Shown in pieces: positions 1 to 5,469 of a stretch of 10,764 nucleotides of DNA (position 1 is its first letter; every line of letters starts with the position of its first letter). The notes under the pieces were generated by a model, which was not told where the DNA came from, searched no databases, and was given only the letters and a program-made list of their open reading frames with translations. The translations under genes and the position numbers were made by a program. Source of the DNA: Thermoanaerobaculia bacterium (GTDB taxonomy: Bacteria; Acidobacteriota; Thermoanaerobaculia; Multivoradales; UBA5704); NCBI GenBank assembly GCA_025937035.1, contig JAICSG010000069.1, positions 1 to 10,764 of the forward strand, given 5' to 3'.

Positions 1-923
1 TCGTGCTCCGGCGGATGCGTCTCCAGGTACTCGCCATAGTTGGTCAGCCGGGCCAGCCCGTTCGCCTCGACGTGGTGGAGGGCGTAGGAGAGGGCCATCT
101 CGCCATAGCGGTGGTGGTGACCGTAGGTCTCGCCGTCGGTGGCGATGTGGACCAGCCGGTCCTCTTCCGGGTCGGCGGGCACCGCCGTCATCAGCCTCTC
201 GGCGAAGCGCTCGCCGCTCATCAGCAGCCTCTCGAAGGCGACCGCCCGCGAGATGGCCCCGTCGTAGAAGAAGACGGCGATCCGCCGGCCCGAGGGGAGC
301 TTCACCTCATAGGGGACCGACGGATCGATCCGGCCGCCGACGACGTCCTCCCACTCCTCGGCCTCCTTCGGCCGCACCCGCTTGGCCTGATGGGGCTCCA
401 GGATGGTGAAGCGAACGCCGGCCTCGGCGAGGAGGTCGAGGGTCTCGAGATCGACCGCCGTCTCGGGGAGCCACATCCCTTCGGCTTTGCGTTGGAAGCG
501 GCGCTCGAAGTCGGCGAGCCCCCAGAGGATCTGGGTCCGTTTGTCCCGCCGGTTGGCGAGGGGCATGATGATGTGGTTGTACCCCTGCGCCAGGGCCGAG
601 CCGTGCCCGGAGAAGCGCTCGCGGCTGGCCGCGTCCGCCGCCAGGATGGCGCGGTAGACCTCCGGCCGCTTCTCTTCCAGCCAGGCGAGGAGGGTGGGGC
701 CTAAGTTGAAGCTGATCTGGGCGTAGTTGTTGACGATCCGCTCGATGCGGTGCTCGCCGTCGAGGATGCGCGAGGCGGCGTTCGGGCCGTAGCACTCGGC
801 GGTGACCCGCTCGTTCCAGTCGTGGTAGGGGCGGGCCGAGTCCTGGACCTCGATCGCCTCCAGCCACGGGTTCTCCCGGGGCGGCTGATAGAAGTGGCCG
901 TGGATACAGAGATAGCGCTGCAT
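1..923 (-). CDS. Glycoside hydrolase family 57 protein, DUF3536 type (partial, C-terminus beyond window)
   Basis: The frame is open from an ATG at 923-921 to the window edge, giving the first 307 residues; the family is usually around 800 residues, so well over half is missing. The N-terminus reads MQRYLCIHGHFYQPPRENPW, the hallmark opening of GH57 DUF3536 proteins and the first strand of the GH57 (beta/alpha)7 barrel. Further GH57 signatures are GYNHIIMPLA (about residues 112-121), MWLPET around 150-155, where E154 is the presumed nucleophile, and TDGETYGHHH around 262-271, where D263 is the presumed acid/base. No signal peptide is visible, so it is probably cytoplasmic. Substrate and linkage are not established for this subfamily; the neighbours suggest an alpha-glucan. 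The Shine-Dalgarno is poor (AGGA, 13 bases from the ATG), but the protein signature begins right at this ATG. It starts 64 bases after the toxin stop. Family assignment is firm; activity is unknown. Confidence 0.9.
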   Translation of the reverse strand, partial: MQRYLCIHGHFYQPPRENPWLEAIEVQDSARPYHDWNERVTAECYGPNAASRILDGEHRIERIVNNYAQISFNLGPTLLAWLEEKRPEVYRAILAADAASRERFSGHGSALAQGYNHIIMPLANRRDKRTQILWGLADFERRFQRKAEGMWLPETAVDLETLDLLAEAGVRFTILEPHQAKRVRPKEAEEWEDVVGGRIDPSVPYEVKLPSGRRIAVFFYDGAISRAVAFERLLMSGERFAERLMTAVPADPEEDRLVHIATDGETYGHHHRYGEMALSYALHHVEANGLARLTNYGEYLETHPPEH

Positions 924-947
924 GGGACGGGGGAGATCCTAGCAGAC

Positions 948-969
948 GCCCGGGTGTGAATGCCCGGGC
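948..969. other. Perfect hairpin between toxin gene and GH57 gene
   Basis: GCCCGGG at 948-954 and CCCGGGC at 963-969 form a 7-bp all-GC stem with an 8-base loop. CCCGGG is self-complementary, so the same motif also reads as a direct repeat, and 961-970 is a 10-base palindrome. The hairpin lies 18 bases past the toxin stop and 24 bases before the GH57 start. No T-run follows on the minus strand, so it is not a classical intrinsic terminator; it could be a pause or mRNA-end structure, or a dyad operator. The structure is visible; its role is inference. Confidence 0.4.
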
Positions 970-987
970 AGGATCCGTACGACGAGG

Positions 988-1314
988 TCAGCTCAAGGGG
1001 GAGAGACCAAGCCAAGCGGAAACACGCGATTCAATCTGGGAGAGATGCGACGTCGTAAGCTTGCCCAGGGCTCTGATCAGCTTCGCGAACGGAACGGTGA
1101 CGAGGCCTTGGGCGTCGAATCCGCCTGGCCGAAGAAAAGGAACAGGAAGGGCGACCTCGAAGCGAGAATCGCGCAGGCTCGTCGTATGGGGAACGAGAGT
1201 GACCAGGGCACGGTCAACGTCAGCCGGAGGAATGCTGAGGACTAGACAGGGACGTACCTTGGCCGCCAACCCAAGATCTACGAGCCAGACCTCCCCTCGT
1301 TGCGGCGGCCTCAT
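988..1314 (-). CDS. mazF: MazF/PemK-family toxin (type II toxin-antitoxin endoribonuclease)
   Basis: This 108-residue protein has the length and motif order of MazF/PemK/ChpB toxins, which cut single-stranded mRNA at short specific sequences and stop growth. The first beta strand is RGEVWLVDLG (residues 6-15). It is followed by KVRPCLVLS (19-27), containing the conserved basic Arg-Pro of the active site, then TLVPHTT, the strand carrying the conserved Thr, and GLVTVPFAKLI in the usual position of the segment between the later strands and the C-terminal helix. The loop between the first two strands is short. Its ATG (1314-1312) overlaps the last base of the upstream antitoxin stop (TGATG). No purine-rich Shine-Dalgarno precedes it, so translation is probably coupled to the antitoxin. 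Base composition is less GC-rich than in the enzyme genes. The family call is strong; the cleavage sequence cannot be read from here, and the symbol is family-level. Confidence 0.9.
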   Translation of the reverse strand: MRPPQRGEVWLVDLGLAAKVRPCLVLSIPPADVDRALVTLVPHTTSLRDSRFEVALPVPFLRPGGFDAQGLVTVPFAKLIRALGKLTTSHLSQIESRVSAWLGLSPLS

Positions 1315-1499
1315 CAGGGGCGTTCGCGACGGTCGAGCTCGAGGAACACCTGATCCGCCGCGAGCGTGAGAGCGGAATCGTCAAGGTCTCCGTAGTCTTC
1401 CGCTGAGGTGCGACGAAGGATCTCGACAGCGATCTCCTTCTGGTCTTCCTCGGGAAGAGTCTCGAACGTGTCCAGGACCTTCTGAGCCGCTCTGGTCAT
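1314..1499 (-). CDS. Putative antitoxin of the MazF-type toxin
   Basis: This 61-residue acidic protein (MTRAAQKVLDTFETLPEEDQ to the C-terminal LDRRERP) sits directly upstream of the toxin and overlaps it by one base, the usual antitoxin-first order. It appears mostly helical: about residues 2-12, 17-31 after the LPEEDQ turn, and 42-57 ending in ADQVFLELDRRE. I see no AbrB-type swapped-hairpin sequence or ribbon-helix-helix pattern as expected of MazE or PemI. It resembles small proteins often found before MazF/PemK toxins (a recollection, not a search). The antitoxin role rests mainly on position. The ATG at 1499 is chosen because GGAAGG lies 8 bases upstream; the longer open frame, back to a codon at 1583, would run through the terminator. 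The C-terminal helix may be the part that binds the toxin, which is inference. Confidence 0.75.
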   Translation of the reverse strand: MTRAAQKVLDTFETLPEEDQKEIAVEILRRTSAEDYGDLDDSALTLAADQVFLELDRRERP

Positions 1500-1507
1500 G
1501 GGATCAG

Positions 1508-1513
1508 CCTTCC
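1508..1513 (-). promoter_or_regulatory. Ribosome binding site of the antitoxin gene
   Basis: GGAAGG on the minus strand lies 8 bases before the ATG at 1499. It decides the start of the antitoxin and argues against an N-terminal extension of 28 residues into the terminator region. Confidence 0.6.
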
Positions 1514-1550
1514 ACAGGGGCACCGTCTTCGTCAAGCGGCCCGGGCGCCA

Positions 1551-1580
1551 TAAAAAAGAGCCGGCGGAAAGCCGCCGGCC
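1551..1580 (-). terminator. Intrinsic terminator after treZ
   Basis: On the minus strand an 8-bp perfect stem GCCGGCGG / CCGCCGGC (1579-1572 and 1567-1560) with a 4-base CTTT loop is followed by TC and six T residues (1557-1552). This is a textbook Rho-independent terminator about 40 bases beyond the treZ stop. It separates the enzyme operon from the toxin-antitoxin pair, whose transcription must then come from read-through or from a promoter within about 50 bases. The plus strand has no T-run on the far side, so it looks one-directional. Confidence 0.88.
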
Positions 1581-1594
1581 CAAGCGCGATCCGG

Positions 1595-1613
1595 AGCCGG
1601 CTGATCGCCGGCT
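1595..1613. other. Second hairpin just after the treZ stop
   Basis: AGCCGGC (1595-1601) and GCCGGCT (1607-1613) form a 7-bp perfect stem with a 5-base loop, beginning 6 bases after the treZ stop codon. No T-run follows. It shares the GCCGGC core with the intrinsic terminator 15 bases further on, so the two stems could also pair with each other as alternative folds. Likely part of a composite mRNA-end structure; the function is inference. Confidence 0.5.
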
Positions 1614-1619
1614 AGCTGT

Positions 1620-3410
1620 CTAGAGTCTGTACACCACGACCGACCGGGGCCCCATCTCACCCTCCCGGCTCCCCGCTCCACCCCACCGCTCCGCCGCCGA
1701 ATCGAGCACCCTCTCCCCCTCTCCCTCCGGTGGAGGCACCCTCCGTACCTCCCGCGCAAAATTGAAAGCGACCCCTGCCTCTCCCCCCCTTTTCACGAGG
1801 ATCACCTGGTCTTTCTCCAGAGGCGTGACCTCGACCTCCCTCTTGCTGAGCTGGGCCAACGCCGGCATGCTCTTCCGCAGCCGGATCAGCTCCCTGTAGA
1901 AATCATGGAGGATGGCGTGGCGCCCCTCCGCCAACAGATCCTGATGCAGCCGCGAGCGCTCGAAGGTCTCCGGGGCCTGCGGATCCGGGGGCTCCTCCCG
2001 CCAGCCGAAGGCCGCGAATTCCTCCTTGCGCCCCTCTTGCACGGCCCGGATCAGCTCCGGGTCCGAATGATCGACGAAATAGAGGAACGGCGCCGTCTCG
2101 CCGTACTCCTCCCCCATGAAGAGGAGCGGCAGGAAGGGCGAAAGGATCACCGCGCCCGCGGCGAGCTTCAGGCTCTCGAAATCGGTCAGGGCCGAGAGCC
2201 GCTCGCCGTTCATCCGGTTGCCCGTCTGATCGTGGTTCTGGCCGCAGACCACGTGGCGGCTCCCCGCCATCTCGTCCGCCGGCACGCCGTGGCGCCGCCG
2301 CCGGTAGGGCGAGTACTGCCCGGTGTAGACGAAGCCGCCCGCCATCGCCTTGGCCATCTGATCGAGAGCGCCGAAGTCCCGGTAGTAGCCGGTGCGCTCG
2401 CCCGTCAGCAGGGTGTGCAGGCTGTGATGGAAATCGTCCGTCCACTGGGCGTCGAAGCCGCAGCCGCCGTGCTCGCGGGCGCGCAGGAAGAGGAGCGTGT
2501 TGAGATCGCTTTCGGGGAAGATGTGGACCGGCCTCCCCAACCGCTCGGCCAGGGCTTTTACCTCCGCCCCGAGCTCCTGGAGAAACGGCCGCTCCGAGGC
2601 GTCGGCGATGGCGTGCACCGCGTCCAGCCGCAGGCCGTCGATGTGAAAATCAGCGATCCATTGGAGGGCGTTCTCGACGAAGAAGCGGCGGACGGCATCG
2701 CTCTCCGGTCCGTCGAAGTTGAGGGCGAGCCCCCAGGGCGTCTTGTACCGCGCCGTGAAGTAGGGGCCGAAGTCGGCGAGGTAACTCCCCTCGGGCCCCA
2801 GGTGGTTGTAGACCACGTCGAGCACCACGGCGAGGCCGCGGGCGTGAGCCGCGTCGACCAGCCGCTTCAGCCCCTCCGGACCGCCATAGGAATTCTGTGC
2901 CGCGTAGGGAAAAACGCCGTCATATCCCCAGTTGCGCTCCCCCGGAAACTGAGCGACCGGCATCAGCTCGACCGCCGTGATCCCGAGGTCCACGAGGCGG
3001 TCGAGGTGGGGGATCACCGCGTCGAAGGTTCCTTCCGGCGTGAAAGTCCCGACGTGCAGCTCGTAAAAAATATATTGTTCGAGAGGAATACCTTTCCAAT
3101 CCGCGTCGCTCCAGGCGAACCGGCGATCGACGACTGCCGAGCGTCCATGGACGCCGTCCGGCTGGAAGCGGGACGCGGGATCGGGGCGCTCCGGGCCGCC
3201 GTCGAGGCGATAGAGATAGCGCATTCCAGGCGGGACGCCTTCCACGGCCGCCTCGAACCAGCCGTGCTCGCCAGGCTCCAGGGGGACGAGGCGGCTCCCG
3301 CACAGGTTGACCTCGACCTGATCGGCCCGGGGTGCCCAGACCCGAAACCGGCAACGATTGTCTTCAAGGTAGACCGCTCCACAGGTAGGACTCCAATCCA
3401 AGGACTGCAA
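1620..3410 (-). CDS. treZ: Malto-oligosyltrehalose trehalohydrolase (GH13)
   Basis: TreZ hydrolyses the alpha-1,4 bond next to the terminal trehalose unit of malto-oligosyltrehalose, releasing trehalose; its substrate is made by TreY. The protein is 596 residues, normal for the family. It opens with a CBM48-like beta domain (CRFRVWAPRADQVEV, residues 20-34), followed by the GH13 barrel. Catalytic residues are D263 in DGLRLDAVHAI, E300 in FPESDLN and D394 in GQNHDQTGNRMNGERL; this last motif and FMGEEYGE (431-438) separate TreZ from branching enzymes. The C-terminal beta domain ends SVVVYRL. The start is a TTG at 3410-3408, chosen because a strong GGAGG lies 7 bases upstream and homology begins at once (WSPTCGAVYL). 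The same frame stays open far upstream through glgB, but that part is not real protein. It is the last gene of the operon, 68 bases after glgB. TreY is not in the window. The stretch coding for residues 107-116 is oddly AT-rich. Confidence 0.95.
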   Translation of the reverse strand: MQSLDWSPTCGAVYLEDNRCRFRVWAPRADQVEVNLCGSRLVPLEPGEHGWFEAAVEGVPPGMRYLYRLDGGPERPDPASRFQPDGVHGRSAVVDRRFAWSDADWKGIPLEQYIFYELHVGTFTPEGTFDAVIPHLDRLVDLGITAVELMPVAQFPGERNWGYDGVFPYAAQNSYGGPEGLKRLVDAAHARGLAVVLDVVYNHLGPEGSYLADFGPYFTARYKTPWGLALNFDGPESDAVRRFFVENALQWIADFHIDGLRLDAVHAIADASERPFLQELGAEVKALAERLGRPVHIFPESDLNTLLFLRAREHGGCGFDAQWTDDFHHSLHTLLTGERTGYYRDFGALDQMAKAMAGGFVYTGQYSPYRRRRHGVPADEMAGSRHVVCGQNHDQTGNRMNGERLSALTDFESLKLAAGAVILSPFLPLLFMGEEYGETAPFLYFVDHSDPELIRAVQEGRKEEFAAFGWREEPPDPQAPETFERSRLHQDLLAEGRHAILHDFYRELIRLRKSMPALAQLSKREVEVTPLEKDQVILVKRGGEAGVAFNFAREVRRVPPPEGEGERVLDSAAERWGGAGSREGEMGPRSVVVYRL

Positions 3411-3417
3411 AACAAAA

Positions 3418-3422
3418 CCTCC
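3418..3422 (-). promoter_or_regulatory. Ribosome binding site fixing the TTG start of treZ
   Basis: GGAGG on the minus strand lies 7 bases before a TTG codon at 3410. There is no ATG or GTG in a suitable place near the start of homology, so this site decides the start. It sits in an AT-rich gap of 68 bases after glgB (27 G/C in 60 at 3421-3480, hand count), which should leave it unstructured and accessible. Confidence 0.8.
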
Positions 3423-3478
3423 AAAAAATCTCTCCCCCGCTCCTCGCGAGGTTTTTAGATCTAAAGCAAAATTCTTGC

Positions 3479-5467
3479 CTACTCGAACGGGATGTCTTCG
3501 AGATCGGAGATTTCGGGCTCTTCGGCCGTCTCTTCTTCCGCCACCTCGACCTCGGCGACCTCGTCCTCCGGCCTCTCCCGCTTGAGGAAGAGCACGCCCA
3601 GCGGCGGCAGGGAGAGGGTGAGCGAGTGGGTCTTGCCGTGCACGGGGATGGGCACCGCCTCCACCCCTCCCATGTTCCCCTTGCCGCTGCCGCCGTACTC
3701 GGCCGCGTCGCTGTTGAGGATCTCCCGCCAGTAGCCGCGCCCCGGCACGCCGATGCGGTAGTTCTCGCGCGGGACCGGCGTGTAGTTGAAGATCACGGCG
3801 ACGGGCTCGTCCGGCGTCTTCGTGCTCCGCCGCAGGAAGGCGATCACGCTCTGCTCGGCGTTCGAGCCGTCGATCCACTCGTACCCTTGCGGGTCGCAGT
3901 CCCCTTCGTGCAGGGCGGGATCCTGAACGTAAAGACGATTGAGATCCTCCAGCCAGCGGGAGATGCCGGCGTGGGCGGGATCGTCGAGCAGGTGCCAGTC
4001 CAGGCTCGTGTCGTGATTCCACTCGCGGAACTGGGCCAGCTCGGCGCCCATGAAGAGGAGCTTCTTGCCCGGCTGGGCGTACATGTTGCCGTAGAGCAGC
4101 CGCAGATTGGCCAGCTTCTGCCAGGCGTCGCCCGGCATCTTGTTGACCAGCGACCCCTTGCCGTGGACCACCTCGTCGTGCGAGAGCGGCAGCACGAAAT
4201 TCTCGTTGAAGGCGTACATCGACCGGAAGGTGATCTTGTTGTGGTGGTACCTGCGGTGGATGGGATCGTTCTGGAGGTACTCCAGGACGTCGTGCATCCA
4301 ACCCATGTCCCACTTGTAGCCGAAGCCGAGGCCCCCGACGTAGAGCGGCCGCGAGACCAGCGGCCAGGCGGTCGACTCCTCGGCGATCGTCTGGGCGTCG
4401 GGGAAGCTCCCGTAGACCTCCTCGTTCATCGCGCGCAGGAAGGAGATCGCCTCCAGGTTCTCCCGGCCGCCGTGCTGGTTGGGAATCCACTCCCCCTGCT
4501 TGCGTGAATAGTCGAGGTAGAGCATGGAGGCCACGGCGTCCACCCGCAGGGCGTCGGCGTGGTACCTCTCCAGCCAGAAGACGGCGCTGCTGATCAGGAA
4601 GCTCCGCACCTCGTTGCGGTCGTAATTGAAGATGTAGCTCGACCAGTCCGGGTGATATCCCTTGCGCGGATCGGCGTGCTCGTAGAGATGGGTGCCGTCG
4701 AAGAAGGCCAGGCCGTGCTCGTCGCCCGGGAAGTGCGAGGGGACCCAATCCAGAATGACGCCGATCCCCTGCTGGTGGAGGTAATCGATCAGATACATCA
4801 GGTCCTGCGGCGTGCCGTAGCGGCTGGTGGGCGCGAAATATCCGAGCGATTGATACCCCCAGGAGCCGTAGAACGGGTGCTCCATGACGGGGAGCATCTC
4901 CACGTGGGTGAAGCCCAGGCGCTTGACGTGGTCGGCCAAAAGGGGCGCCATCTCGCGATAGGTCAGCGGCCGGTCCCCCTCCTCCGGCACCCTTCTCCAG
5001 GAGCCGAGATGGAGCTCGTAGATCGACATCGGAGCGGTGAGCGACTGCTTGCCGCCGCGGGCCAGCAGCCAGTCGGCGTCCCACCAGTCGTACTCGAGAT
5101 CCCAGACGACCGAGGCGCGGGCCGGCGGCGTCTCGGCGTAGAAGGCGAAGGGGTCGGCCTTGTCCGCGCGGTAGCCCCGGTAGCGGGAGACGACGTGGTA
5201 CTTATACTTGGCCCCGGGCGTGACGTCCGGCACGAAGGCCTCCCAGATGCCCGACTGGGCGCGCTGGGCCATCGGGGTCGTCCGCTTGTCCCAGCCATTG
5301 AAATCGCCGATCACGGTCACCGACTCCGCGTCCGGCGCCCAGACCGCGAACCAGGTCCCCTGGCGGTCGCCGTCGTCGCCGGGGTGCGCGCCCAATTTCT
5401 CATAGAGCCGGAAATGGGTGCCCTCGTTGAAGAGATAGAGATCGTGATCGGTGATGGGGCTGGGCAT
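3479..5467 (-). CDS. glgB: 1,4-alpha-glucan branching enzyme (GH13)
   Basis: GlgB cuts an alpha-1,4 glucan chain and rejoins it through an alpha-1,6 bond, making glycogen branches. The protein is 662 residues. A single CBM48 domain (around residues 18-112, with [20 protein letters not shown]) precedes the barrel, so it lacks the extra N-terminal module of the longer enzymes such as that of E. coli. Catalytic residues are D310 in [18 protein letters not shown]363 in [10 protein letters not shown] and D431 in [23 protein letters not shown] and [14 protein letters not shown] are also typical. After the C-terminal beta domain ends at GVLFLKRER there is an acidic tail, residues 632-662, with 15 Asp/Glu in 31, not part of the usual fold. 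The ATG at 5467 is preferred because AGAGAGG lies 6 bases upstream; an in-frame TTG at 5473 would touch that site. It starts 2 bases after the malQ stop, implying translational coupling. Cytoplasmic. Confidence 0.97.
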   Translation of the reverse strand: MPSPITDHDLYLFNEGTHFRLYEKLGAHPGDDGDRQGTWFAVWAPDAESVTVIGDFNGWDKRTTPMAQRAQSGIWEAFVPDVTPGAKYKYHVVSRYRGYRADKADPFAFYAETPPARASVVWDLEYDWWDADWLLARGGKQSLTAPMSIYELHLGSWRRVPEEGDRPLTYREMAPLLADHVKRLGFTHVEMLPVMEHPFYGSWGYQSLGYFAPTSRYGTPQDLMYLIDYLHQQGIGVILDWVPSHFPGDEHGLAFFDGTHLYEHADPRKGYHPDWSSYIFNYDRNEVRSFLISSAVFWLERYHADALRVDAVASMLYLDYSRKQGEWIPNQHGGRENLEAISFLRAMNEEVYGSFPDAQTIAEESTAWPLVSRPLYVGGLGFGYKWDMGWMHDVLEYLQNDPIHRRYHHNKITFRSMYAFNENFVLPLSHDEVVHGKGSLVNKMPGDAWQKLANLRLLYGNMYAQPGKKLLFMGAELAQFREWNHDTSLDWHLLDDPAHAGISRWLEDLNRLYVQDPALHEGDCDPQGYEWIDGSNAEQSVIAFLRRSTKTPDEPVAVIFNYTPVPRENYRIGVPGRGYWREILNSDAAEYGGSGKGNMGGVEAVPIPVHGKTHSLTLSLPPLGVLFLKRERPEDEVAEVEVAEEETAEEPEISDLEDIPFE

Positions 5468-5469
5468 GA

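Noticed and set aside
3..704. Plus-strand open frame opposite the GH57 gene (233 codons)
   Set aside because: It is antisense to a well-supported GH57 reading frame that lacks a stop only because the window ends, so it is a shadow.
936..944. TGCTAGGAT, an extended -10-like element before the GH57 gene
   Set aside because: No -35 match stands at 16-18 bases and it would leave a nearly leaderless mRNA; one short match is not enough to call a promoter.
1530..1535. TTGACG as a promoter -35 for the antitoxin
   Set aside because: The expected -10 position reads GAAGGC, which is the ribosome binding site instead; no promoter is called.
1500..1583. N-terminal extension of the antitoxin to 89 residues
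   Set aside because: It would translate the intrinsic terminator stem and T-run, has no good ribosome binding site, and the ATG at 1499 has GGAAGG 8 bases away.
3422..3456. AAAAATCTC...GAGGTTTTT stem as a terminator between glgB and treZ
   Set aside because: On the transcribed strand the pairing has a C-A mismatch, a loop of about 15 bases and an A/T-only base, so it would be weak, and treZ needs read-through from the same operon.
1905..3458. Long plus-strand open frame opposite treZ (517 codons)
   Set aside because: It is the complement of a GC3-biased gene, lacks any recognisable motif, and treZ on the other strand has all catalytic residues.
3411..5084. Open frame upstream of treZ, running through glgB, that would give a 1154-residue protein
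   Set aside because: The extra part is an Arg/Pro/Ala-rich reading of glgB in another frame, with no family motifs. TreZ homology begins at the TTG at 3410 behind GGAGG.
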